NCBI GenBank assembly: GCA_021732845.1
Contig: JAKFUF010000047.1
Coordinates: 1 to 64,000 of the forward strand
DNA from: Planctomycetaceae bacterium
GTDB taxonomy: Bacteria > Planctomycetota > Planctomycetia > Planctomycetales > Planctomycetaceae
Length of the DNA: 64,000 bases
Direction of reading: 5' to 3'
The position numbers and the translations under genes are program-made. How positions within the stretch are numbered: the first letter of the stretch is position 1; each line of letters starts with the position of its first letter. Under the pieces are notes generated by a model. That model did not search any database. It was given only the letters and a program-made list of their open reading frames with translations, and was not told the DNA's origin. Below, one piece after another: positions 16,801 through 24,454 of this stretch.

Positions 16801-19703
16801 GCCGGGAACTCGAAGAAGCGCGAACCCAATTGCTTGTCGACCGCGAACAATTGCAGGCCGAGCGCGTCGAGTTTGCGCTCGCCGCCAACAACCACGAGCA
16901 ACAGACCGCGGCGGCAGAGCATCGCGGCAAGATGGTTGAGGAGCAGCGCCAAAGCTTGGAGGCCCGCGAATCTGCGATTGCCACCACTCGCCGGGAACTC
17001 GAAGAAGCGCGAACCCAATTGCTTGTCGACCGCGAACAATTGCAGGCCGAGCGCGTCGAGTTCGCGCTCGCCGCCGCGAGCCATAAGCAACAGACAACGG
17101 TGGCAGAGCAGCGCGGAGCGGCGCTCGAGGATCTCAGCCGGAGCCTGAATGCCCGCGAATTTGAGATTGCGGCCGCTCGCCGCGAACTCGACGAAGCGCG
17201 GGTCCAACTGACGATCGACCGCGAACAACTGCAGGCCGAGCGGACTCAGTTTGCGCTGGATTTGGACAATCAGCAGAACGAGCTGGACGGTGACAGGGGT
17301 TTTGCCGATCAGGACGCCGTGCGACAGCAGTTTGATGAACTGCGGACCAAGGCCGAAAGCGACCGTGCTCTGCTGGAAACCGAGCGCGACAAGCTGGCCC
17401 TCGCTCATTCTGATCTGGAGGCCGAGCGGGCGGCAATTGGCAGGCAGTTCGACGAACTGACCGCTCAACAGCAGGAACTGAGAGCGGCGAAGGCCCGGTT
17501 CGCATCGACTCAAGAGTCTCAACAGGACGAAGTCGAACAGGCGGCCTGCCGTCTGGCCGACCGTGAGAATGCACTGGCGGCACGAGAGCAGGAATTACGG
17601 CAGCGCGATGCGGAAAGCACCGCGCTGGCCACAGTACAGTCACAACGACATGCCGAAACCAGCATGCTGCTGGAGATTCGCACCGCAGAACTTGAGCGTA
17701 CGCTGGCGGAAGTCAATGCCCGGCAGGAGTCGCTCGAAATTCAACTTCGGTCCAGCGAGCGTGAATTGGCGGAGCGGGAACGGGTGCTGGCCGAACGGCT
17801 GATGGCTGCCGAGTTCTGTGCCGATTCGGAAGGTCAGTCGCAGTTTGCCTCTGCCTTTGAAGAGCGAGAAATCGAGATTTCGGCCACCGAAGCAGAGCTT
17901 CGTCGTCAGTCCGACGCCATCGCCGAGCAGGAGTCCAGGCTGCGTGACCGAGAGGCCGCGCTGCATGAGGAACGACAACACTTGGAGCAGCAGGAGGCCG
18001 GCCTGCGGCAGCGCGAGGAGTCGCTGCAGACGCAGACTGCCGCCCTGAAATTTGAGATGAGTGCCCTAACCACCCTTAAGGAGCAGCCGTTGCAGGCTTC
18101 CCCAGGGTCGTCCTTCGCGGCACACAACGAGTTTCTCGGCAGCGTCGACCTGCCCTTTGATCCGAATGCAATCGCTCCAGAGCATTCATCACAAGGCGGC
18201 ATGGCCTTCGCCAACAATGCCCTCGACGCCGACATTGAAGAGATGGAATTCTCGCAGCTCTCGCCCGATGAAGCGAGCCTCGATTCGTTCGAGAACTCGC
18301 CGTTCAATCATTTCCGGCCGCAGGCTGACGAAGGGCGGAACCAGCCATTCGATGCAGGTTTCGGCTGGAATCCGACGGCCGTGGCTCAAAAAGAGCCCGT
18401 TGAAGCAGATTTTCCCGTGGCCGAACGCCCAGTCGAACTTGGGAACGCTTTTCCAGAGGAAAGCCGACCACAGGCCGACGGGCTGGGTGTCACCCCGCAT
18501 TTTGTGGAAGGATTGGACGCACCTGAAGTAGCGGGTGAGAGCGACGAACCGATTGTGGTTGAGGAAGCATGGTCGACGGCTTCCGCCCTGCCGGAACGGG
18601 TTGGCCAACAATCGCCGGACTCCCTGGCAGAAGCCGAGTTTTCTCCCCGTCCCAGCTTTTCCAGAGCCGAGCAGTGGAAACACGGGGCCAACGAGCCGTC
18701 TGTCGAGGCAGCGTCACAGCCGGCTCCGAGCGTGATTGAACGCGGCACCGCGAAATCGGCGACCGATGAGGGCTCGGTCTCCATTGATGACGAAAAAGCA
18801 CTGCGATTGCGGGCCGAACTGGCACGGATGTTCGACCTGCCCGACCTGGGATCGCGGCTGCGGCCGCAGATTCCCGAAGAGGTCGATCCGCAGGAGGAGC
18901 CAGCGGATGAAGAGCATGCGGGTGACGATCCCGTCAACACAGCGGACGAGGCGGTGCAGGACGAAGCCGTGGAAGTGCCGTTCGAGGACCGGCTCCGTGT
19001 GGAATTGGACAACGTCACTCCAGAGACGCGTCCGGAAGTCGCGCCGCCACCCGCCCTGGTGGAAGCGGAGGACCAGAATTCGATTTCCGCCTATATGGAA
19101 CGGCTGCTGGCCCGCACCCGTCGCAGCGATTCGTCACGTGCAGCCGCTCCGGTCGCGGAGAAGGTGGCGGTCGAAGCCGCAAAGCCGCTGGCCGAACCCT
19201 CGCGGGCGGTCGAAGAGCAACCTGAGCCACCACCAACGCCGCGCGTGCGGCACAATACGGAGGAGATTCGTGCACAGCAGTCCTCACTGCGAAAGGTCGC
19301 CAACCTGTCGGCGCGGACTGCCGTGGCCAGTTACAAGTGGAAACGGCTCAAGTTCACTCTGGTTCTGCGTCTGGTTCTGACCGTCGCCGCCATGGCCTTG
19401 TGCATTGGGCTCTTGAGCCCGGCTGGTGACACGATTAAGAACCGGTACCTGTTCAGCGCGATGGCGGGGCTCACGGGAACATTCATGGGAGTCTGGCTGC
19501 TGCGCTCCGCCAACGACTTACGCGGCCAGCGGCAAAAGAAAAAAGCATCCACCAAGGCGCTGCAGGACGAAGCCGAGGGTGGCTCATACTCCGAAGCCGG
19601 CTCGCGATCTGATGGTGGTTCCAGAACCGACGCTTCCCACGCCAGCAAAGAGCAAAGTGGAAACGCTCTCTCCAGTGATTCCGCGGCCTCGATCGTTCCA
19701 TGA
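13851..19703 (+). CDS. Giant FHA-domain, coiled-coil, membrane-anchored protein with tandem 63-residue repeats
   Basis: About 1950 residues from the ATG at 13851 (an in-frame ATG at 13815 is an alternative). Order: an Ala/Ser-rich start; an FHA domain at roughly 39-133 (CVLGSDPDCDVQM, GIRGQHCVI, WLNDGPV, LRAGDRLAVGP), which in other proteins binds phosphothreonine; an enormous Glu/Gln/Arg/Ala coiled coil to about 1410; an acidic low-complexity region to about 1820; two membrane segments at about 1835-1856 and 1866-1884; and a short Ser-rich tail. Within the coil, residues about 734-1174 are near-perfect tandem repeats of 63 residues. It probably forms a long rod at the membrane with a phospho-peptide reader at one end. 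Ser/Thr kinases are plausible partners. It is monocistronic and convergent with the WD40 gene. Confidence 0.85.
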   Translation: MTTKSAPSSAPAAATADVANRDSIGGRAGSSAAQRPGSRTLLVLEPLYDTLNLGPILLDQPRCVLGSDPDCDVQMAIPGIRGQHCVIVTGPRRVIIKAIDLHTWLNDGPVREGVLRAGDRLAVGPLEFRVRLANADELLATVPDVNSAADSRNVKESRRQQAGSEQLTRLRVDMQADLERLEAAITQQRCELEALHKTPAPAAGKPAPIESRPGSSPLTRERALLLELRQDLQQATVELVARDHAQVLREEQWRGLAAAAVAENAAAERQARHQHALLQELALEIQSTHREVLKTQRELETGREQIRNSQREHQEECAALAEKAAKLATDTQRLQQDREALTRSEIELESLKLFLQERNAQLALQTQLQAGREADLSGARDELAIQTQQLHSDREAVEQDRRQLLTTAAARQIEAAQAECRHVEREGQIALRETKLQATAEALAHREVELETAQTEAGRRAAQLQEREADCRQREHALQLETTELERARAESTRMLAEVTQARRALVAEQEQFAQTSSAVRRDLEQAKLRAAEECQQLEHRAAEISAQTAELGVLERRHGERESELSRSERRIRIEQGDLTAARNELSELREQLQRDRNDFNIEQEGLRALDAVKAGENQAEAARLAKVHTSLNTQRELLVAEIASLNQRTEELERRHADLECRAQQLDSGKAEFVSAGVEIAYLRSRLTADQETLDAERRQLVADRSAFAAETSEIELRQSGQSRMLASAQHELELARTELAIEREQLEAERDRVARVGAKQTEEAAEIDRRTSELTEQHDRLSVRESEIAASQDEIKASRAQLTIDREQLEAEHAELALAAANHERQSTAAEQRITTLEEQCRSLEAREAELAATRQALDEARTQLTTDREQLEAECVEFALATASHEELMTEAEERRAELSDQLRNADARDSEITAMRRELEEARTQLIVDREQLQAERVEFALAANNHEQQTAAAEHRGKMVEEQRQNLEAREFEIAATRRELEEARTQLLVDREQLQAERVEFALAANNHEQQTAAAEHRGKMVEEQRQSLEARESAIATTRRELEEARTQLLVDREQLQAERVEFALAAASHKQQTTVAEQRGAALEDLSRSLNAREFEIAAARRELDEARVQLTIDREQLQAERTQFALDLDNQQNELDGDRGFADQDAVRQQFDELRTKAESDRALLETERDKLALAHSDLEAERAAIGRQFDELTAQQQELRAAKARFASTQESQQDEVEQAACRLADRENALAAREQELRQRDAESTALATVQSQRHAETSMLLEIRTAELERTLAEVNARQESLEIQLRSSERELAERERVLAERLMAAEFCADSEGQSQFASAFEEREIEISATEAELRRQSDAIAEQESRLRDREAALHEERQHLEQQEAGLRQREESLQTQTAALKFEMSALTTLKEQPLQASPGSSFAAHNEFLGSVDLPFDPNAIAPEHSSQGGMAFANNALDADIEEMEFSQLSPDEASLDSFENSPFNHFRPQADEGRNQPFDAGFGWNPTAVAQKEPVEADFPVAERPVELGNAFPEESRPQADGLGVTPHFVEGLDAPEVAGESDEPIVVEEAWSTASALPERVGQQSPDSLAEAEFSPRPSFSRAEQWKHGANEPSVEAASQPAPSVIERGTAKSATDEGSVSIDDEKALRLRAELARMFDLPDLGSRLRPQIPEEVDPQEEPADEEHAGDDPVNTADEAVQDEAVEVPFEDRLRVELDNVTPETRPEVAPPPALVEAEDQNSISAYMERLLARTRRSDSSRAAAPVAEKVAVEAAKPLAEPSRAVEEQPEPPPTPRVRHNTEEIRAQQSSLRKVANLSARTAVASYKWKRLKFTLVLRLVLTVAAMALCIGLLSPAGDTIKNRYLFSAMAGLTGTFMGVWLLRSANDLRGQRQKKKASTKALQDEAEGGSYSEAGSRSDGGSRTDASHASKEQSGNALSSDSAASIVP
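16050..17372 (+). repeat. Seven tandem 189-base repeats inside the giant coiled-coil gene
   Basis: Units begin at 16050, 16239, 16428, 16617, 16806, 16995 and 17184, an exact 189-base (63-codon) period. The anchor is the codon block for DREQL, which recurs every 189 bases with its Arg codon at 16086, 16275, 16464, 16653, 16842, 17031 and 17220. The units at 16617 and 16806 differ at only a handful of bases, showing recent duplication. The outer units are diverged, and the last is recognisable only in its first half. Confidence 0.92.
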
Positions 19704-19750
19704 TTCCTCCTTGGCATCTCATCACCAATGGAAGTGAATCCGAGCCGAAC

Positions 19751-21244
19751 TCAAAACGCTTCTCTGTGTTCCAACTTGGTCCGTGCCATCGGGTCAGCGG
19801 CCCTCCAATCCCACTCGAAGACTCTGGGCAGAATGTCAGCCGTCGGCTGAGGCGGGAACTTGCCAGACCGGCTGAATTCGGCCGGGCTGGCATAGGTCAC
19901 CAAGGTCATCCACCGGTTGTCTTTTGGTGAGTTCGGTCCCCACCGCAGGTGAACGAAGGCTGGTGTGGTCTCGTGGTAGTGTTCCTTCAGGATGGCACCG
20001 GTTTTCGTGTCCATGACCTTCAGACGGCTGCCCGAGGCGATGGCCAAGAGTTCGCCATCGGGTGAAAACTGCATGACCTTGGGCTGAAAAAAAATGTCCC
20101 GCTCGCCGTCGGCACGCAGGAAAGCGTGATGCAGCACGAGCTTCCCGGTGGCCAGTTCCCAGATGCTGATCTCTCCGTGGTAATGGCCCGCGGCGATGAA
20201 GCGTCCGTCCGCGGAGGTCTCGATCCCCACGCAGCCGTGGAGCGAAAGCGCGGGAAGATATTCGTTCAGCAGTTTTCCCGATCCGGTTTCGCGGCGGGTG
20301 ATCACATGGTCGCGGCTCGCATAGGCGAATGACTGGCCATCCGCGGCAAAACAAGCGGTGCCGCCCTCCGCGGGAAACTCCCCGAGGATTTTGCCTTCGG
20401 CCAGGTCGATGGAGCGCACCGCATACCAATGTTTGCTGCCAAACAGAGGTGGATCCACCTGAACCTGTTTGACCTCGGTTCGTTCATGAATCGTGGCGGC
20501 GACAAACTTTCCGGAGGACGAGGAACGCATGCCGACGAAACGCATCTCGTCCTTGAGTTCAAATCCCGCGTGCTTCGTCACCTTCCCCGTGGCGAGGCGC
20601 AGGGTGTCGCCTGCGTCGTACAAGAGTTGCGTTCCATCGGGCAGGACGAGCCACGGCCGGCCTGTGGGAACTGGGTTCAGTGTCACGTGGCTCAGATCTG
20701 ACTTTGACCAATCCCACAGATGAAACCGCACCGAGCCCGCCGCCAGCTCCTTGCCCATCTCTTCGTGTGACACCGTGTCTCCCAGCTTCACGGGTTTGGC
20801 CGGGCCGGTGCTGACAATGATGGGGGCGACATCGGCCACAAACGGATGGCTCATCGGCATGGGAATGCGGAATGTCGTGGGAGGTGCAGCGGGAAGGCTC
20901 CCAGAGAATGGAACTGCGCCGGATGGCGCTGACTGTTGATTGTCCGAGCCCGGATTGTTCGGCAGTGGATGATTTGGGAATGGGGCCAGAACACAGGCGG
21001 CAATGACGGCCACACACACCGTGGCTGTCCATCCCACACGCCAGCCGATCACTCTGGAAGACCGAGGTGAGGATGACGGAACTCGGCGCTGTGGCGGCGA
21101 CGCAAGATGTTCCCAACTGTGAGCGGTTTCAATGGTGCGGTGCATGGCGTCCTCCGGAAATGGCAGGGACTTGGTCGCATCGATCGCGCGATCCAGAAAG
21201 TCATCGCTGGAATGCGGTGTCGTGGGGGAGGCAGGGTCTGTCAT
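19751..21244 (-). CDS. Membrane WD40-type beta-propeller protein, probable anti-sigma partner
   Basis: 497 residues from the ATG at 21244, 11 bases after the stop of the ECF sigma gene, so the two form an operon. Residues 1-75 are hydrophilic and helical (SDDFLDRAIDATKSLPFPED), a single membrane segment follows (WTATVCVAVIAACVLAPF, near 90-107), then a Pro/Ser linker. The C-terminal 330 residues form WD40-like blades (GIETSADGRFIAAGHYHGEISIWELATGKLV; QFSPDGELLAIASGSRLKVMDTKTG). The layout, a cytosolic head plus membrane helix plus periplasmic propeller beside an ECF sigma factor, is that of an anti-sigma regulator sensing an envelope signal. No zinc-binding anti-sigma motif (HxxxCxxC) is visible, so direct sigma binding is inferred from context only. 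Confidence 0.78.
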   Translation of the reverse strand: MTDPASPTTPHSSDDFLDRAIDATKSLPFPEDAMHRTIETAHSWEHLASPPQRRVPSSSPRSSRVIGWRVGWTATVCVAVIAACVLAPFPNHPLPNNPGSDNQQSAPSGAVPFSGSLPAAPPTTFRIPMPMSHPFVADVAPIIVSTGPAKPVKLGDTVSHEEMGKELAAGSVRFHLWDWSKSDLSHVTLNPVPTGRPWLVLPDGTQLLYDAGDTLRLATGKVTKHAGFELKDEMRFVGMRSSSSGKFVAATIHERTEVKQVQVDPPLFGSKHWYAVRSIDLAEGKILGEFPAEGGTACFAADGQSFAYASRDHVITRRETGSGKLLNEYLPALSLHGCVGIETSADGRFIAAGHYHGEISIWELATGKLVLHHAFLRADGERDIFFQPKVMQFSPDGELLAIASGSRLKVMDTKTGAILKEHYHETTPAFVHLRWGPNSPKDNRWMTLVTYASPAEFSRSGKFPPQPTADILPRVFEWDWRAADPMARTKLEHREAF

Positions 21245-21254
21245 AGACGGATGG

Positions 21255-21893
21255 TCACTGGCGGATGGCGGTGCCGCTGCGAGCTTGATGCATGGCGGAA
21301 AGTGTTTCGCGGGCCTTATGCAGCGCCACGGCGGCGGCCTCGGTGGTGATGTTGAGGGCTGCGGCAATTTCTGCGTTTGACATTTCGGCAAAATAGCGCA
21401 AGGAAAAGACTTCGGCTTGGCGTGCAGGGAGCTGAGCCACGGCGTGTTGGAGCCACGCCGCGAGTTCCCGTGCTTCGGCCTGGGGCTGTGGTTCATCACC
21501 CACAGGGGAGGCGAGTTCCTCGGGCACGATCGCCGTCGCACGCCGCCTTCGCAGGCGGTCCAGAGCCCGGCGGGTGACGGCGGTTCTCAAAAAACCGCCC
21601 CAGTTCTTTACATGGATTCGGTCGCGTTCGCGGTAGGCCGCGAGCAGGGCATCTTGGACCGCGTCTTCCGTATCCTGGCTGTGCCCGAGCAGCCGCCAGG
21701 CTGTCTGGAACAACATCGGCGTCTGTTCGCGGACAAGCGTGGCCCAGTCGGTCAAATGCCTGCGGTCCTGTGGGTGATTGTTTCGAATCTCAGCGTCTGG
21801 AAGGGATGTCGCACGACTTGGTGCGGAATTACCAAAAAAATTCGCGGCTCGCGATCGGGTCCGGGTGAATCTTGAGGACCTCAAATTTGACAT
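21255..21893 (-). CDS. ECF-family RNA polymerase sigma factor
   Basis: 212 residues from the ATG at 21893. Sigma region 2 is clear (MLFQTAWRLLGHSQDTEDAVQDALLAAYRER, then WGGFLRTAVTRRALDRLRRRR). Region 4 follows (LPARQAEVFSLRYFAEMSNAEIAAALNITTEAAAVALHKARETL). It directs RNA polymerase to a specific promoter set and is presumably held inactive by the membrane WD40 protein encoded next. The first 50 or so residues are basic and unlike other ECF factors; a TTG start at about 21753, just before region 2, would give a more typical length, so the start is uncertain. ECF factors paired with WD40 proteins have been reported in planctomycetes. Target genes are not identifiable. Confidence 0.88.
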   Translation of the reverse strand: MSNLRSSRFTRTRSRAANFFGNSAPSRATSLPDAEIRNNHPQDRRHLTDWATLVREQTPMLFQTAWRLLGHSQDTEDAVQDALLAAYRERDRIHVKNWGGFLRTAVTRRALDRLRRRRATAIVPEELASPVGDEPQPQAEARELAAWLQHAVAQLPARQAEVFSLRYFAEMSNAEIAAALNITTEAAAVALHKARETLSAMHQARSGTAIRQ

Positions 21894-22172
21894 TCCATGG
21901 AACTCAAAGCCGCCCAACAGCCTCCTCGACGGCACTGATTTTGCGCACGACCACGAAAATCGTCGCCATGCGAGCTGAGTTGGTGCTCCACAGCGTAAAG
22001 TTTCCAAATCCCCTTGTTCAACAATTCACGAATCGTTAATGTTTCCAGTGCTGGGGATGGCTTACAATAACCCCAAAACTCAGATCTTGCCGTTTGTCCC
22101 GAGATCCCAGGATAAATTGCAAACCAATCTGGTTTTGCTGCACGTGCTCGCCGTGCAGGGGGAAAGTCAAGA

Positions 22173-22592
22173 GTGCTTAGCATTTATGAAGAAGGTTGGC
22201 GCGAGGCCGAGCGCCACAAATGGATCGAGAGCCAGAAATATGGCTGCGATGTCGGCGTGGCGGCGTTGGATGACTGGTATCGCAAGTACTGGAACATCTT
22301 CTGCCGTTGCAAGTGTCTGGAACACCTCGAAGGGATGCGAATCTGGCGGGAATTCGAACCGACAGATTTTGGGCTCATCTCCGACCTGATTGAGCAGGAA
22401 GACCTCCTGCTGGAGCTGATTCTCGACCGGGCGTATGACGGGTACGAGAACCTCAACCTGATTGACTGGGCCTTTGAATGGGGTCTGCCGATCGGGCGCG
22501 TGATTGGAATCCTCGAGCAACTGAACCTCAACCGCGCACAGCAACTCCCGCACGACGCACCACCGCAGTACGCTGCAATCCGCCCAATTTGA
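22173..22592 (+). CDS. Hypothetical protein
   Basis: 139 residues from a GTG at 22173 with GGGGGAAAG about 10 bases upstream. It begins LSIYEEGWREAERHKWIESQKYGCDVG and contains DDWYRKYWNIFCRCKCLEHL. The composition is rich in Trp, Glu, Leu and Ile and looks like a helical globular cytosolic protein; no signal, membrane segment or known motif is visible. It resembles small proteins of about 130 residues that I believe are conserved in planctomycetes without assigned function. It ends 16 bases before murJ on the same strand, so the two are probably co-transcribed. Confidence 0.72.
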   Translation: MLSIYEEGWREAERHKWIESQKYGCDVGVAALDDWYRKYWNIFCRCKCLEHLEGMRIWREFEPTDFGLISDLIEQEDLLLELILDRAYDGYENLNLIDWAFEWGLPIGRVIGILEQLNLNRAQQLPHDAPPQYAAIRPI

Positions 22593-22608
22593 TTGAGCCA
22601 CGCCCCGG

Positions 22609-24309
22609 ATGGCGACGGGAAGAATGGATTCGACTGTCAAGGCCACGGCGACAGACTCTACGGCCGGTACAGGTGAATCCGGAGTCTCTGCCGCCAGCCC
22701 AAGCCAGCCCACATGGTTTGCCGGACTGCGGATTGTTGCTGCCGCAACCCTCTTAAGCCGCGTACTCGGCTTGTTGCGTGACACCGCGCTGGCCCGCGTG
22801 TTCGGGCTCACTCCCATTGGCGACGCCTTCCTCTTCGCCTTCCGCATTCCCAATCTCGCCCGCCGACTCTTCGGCGAGGGTGCCCTCTCCGCAGCGTTTC
22901 TGCCGGTCTTTGCCAGGGTGCTTCCGAGTGAGAAGACCGAACATGCCGACCGGCGCCAGGCGTGGGTGGTGGCGAGCGGAGTTTTTGCGGCACTGGCCGC
23001 AGTGCTGGCGTTGCTGACGCTGGTTGGCGAAGGGATCTTATGGGGGCTGACGTTTGTCGAATCCACACATCCCGAATGGCGGCTGCTGTTGGGGCTGACG
23101 GCCGTCATGCTGCCCTACGCCGTGCTGATTTGTCTGGCGGCACAGGTCACGGCGGTGCTGCAGGGGCTCGATCATTTCACGGTCCCGGCCCTCGTGCCCG
23201 TGGCTCTCAATGTCTGCCTCATTCTGGCAGCGTGGGGCGTTGTCCCGTCGCTCACCGATTCGGTCGACCGCGCTTATGCCCTGGCGTGGTGCGTGGTGGT
23301 CTCGGGAGTGGTGCAGTTGGCCCTGCAGGTTCCGGTCATGCAGCGGTTTGGCTATCGCTTCGACTGGGACTGGCAGGCCGCGAAGGGGCATGTCCAAGAA
23401 GTTGCGTGGGCCATGGCACCGGTCACACTGGGCTTGTCGATCACCCAGATCAACACGTTTCTCGACAGTGCGATCGCCATTTCGTTGTCGGCATCAAAAG
23501 CCGGCGCGGTGCTGTGGCCCGGCGGACCGGCGTATCCCCTGCAGGCGGGTGCTGTCTCGGCGCTGTACTATGGCGAACGGATGTACCAGTTTCCTCTGGG
23601 CGTATTTGGCGTGGCACTCAGCACGGTGCTGTTCCCCCGCATGTCGCAGCATGTCGCCCGGGGAGACATGCGGGAACTTCAGCACGACCTCACGCTCGGC
23701 ATGCGGCTCGTCCTCACGATTGGACTGCCCGCCAGTGCGGGTTTGATGCTGCTGGCAACGCCGATCACCGCGTTGCTGTTTCAAAGCGGCGAATTCACGG
23801 CCGACGATGCCGCACGAACGGCGGCAATGATCGCCACCTACAGCGCGGGGATTTGGGCGTACTGCGGAATTCCAATTCTCTATCGCGGATTCTATGCCCT
23901 GGCCGACCGCCAGACCCCCGTGCGGGTCGGCCTGCTGGCCGTGGCCTGTGATTCATTCTTGAACCTGACGCTCATCTGGCCGCTGGCGGAGCGGGGGCTG
24001 GCATTGAGTACGGTCTTGACCGCTGTCGTTCAATTGCTGGTTCTCACGTGGGCGCTGCAAAGTCGAATCGGCAACTGGAATTGGGCGGCGATCCGCGGCA
24101 CGGCCATACGTGCGAGCCTGTGTACGTTGTTCATGACCACCGTATGCGCAGCCGTGTTGCAGTGGCCGCTTATCAGTGGCGACACGCGCACTGGTCGGCT
24201 CTTCGCCGTTGTGGCTCCCGTGCTGTTGGGAATTGCCAGCTATTTCGCCGCCGCGAAAATCGTTGGTCTGCGCGAGATCTGGTGGCTCATCCGGCGCGAG
24301 AAGCCGTAG
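22609..24309 (+). CDS. murJ: Lipid II flippase MurJ
   Basis: 566 residues with about 13-14 hydrophobic segments. The N-terminal block AAATLLSRVLGLLRDTALARVFG is the MurJ/MviN signature, followed by DAFLFAFRIPNLARRLFGEGALSAAFLPVFA with the essential arginines. Central and C-terminal repeats of the MOP exporter fold are visible (GVFGVALSTVLFPRMSQH; LLATPITALLFQSGEFTADD). MurJ moves lipid II across the inner membrane for peptidoglycan synthesis, which is of interest because planctomycete walls were long disputed. The first 35 residues are Thr/Ser-rich and unlike the family; a second ATG at 22624 is possible. It follows the small unknown gene directly. Confidence 0.93.
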   Translation: MATGRMDSTVKATATDSTAGTGESGVSAASPSQPTWFAGLRIVAAATLLSRVLGLLRDTALARVFGLTPIGDAFLFAFRIPNLARRLFGEGALSAAFLPVFARVLPSEKTEHADRRQAWVVASGVFAALAAVLALLTLVGEGILWGLTFVESTHPEWRLLLGLTAVMLPYAVLICLAAQVTAVLQGLDHFTVPALVPVALNVCLILAAWGVVPSLTDSVDRAYALAWCVVVSGVVQLALQVPVMQRFGYRFDWDWQAAKGHVQEVAWAMAPVTLGLSITQINTFLDSAIAISLSASKAGAVLWPGGPAYPLQAGAVSALYYGERMYQFPLGVFGVALSTVLFPRMSQHVARGDMRELQHDLTLGMRLVLTIGLPASAGLMLLATPITALLFQSGEFTADDAARTAAMIATYSAGIWAYCGIPILYRGFYALADRQTPVRVGLLAVACDSFLNLTLIWPLAERGLALSTVLTAVVQLLVLTWALQSRIGNWNWAAIRGTAIRASLCTLFMTTVCAAVLQWPLISGDTRTGRLFAVVAPVLLGIASYFAAAKIVGLREIWWLIRREKP

Positions 24310-24454
24310 AGTCGAAGCCACGGTCCAGGACGGCCAGCATTGCGCACCATGGGCCAACCCGTCATGCTACAATTCAAAGCTGACCTGATACGTTTCAGGC
24401 ATACCAACAACCCTCGCCGTGGCAGAGGAAAACGCAGCAGTCAGCGTGTGACGA

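Noticed and set aside
16338-17522. 394-codon minus-strand frame within the giant coiled-coil gene
   Set aside because: Its apparent internal repeats are simply the reverse of the 189-base coding repeat.
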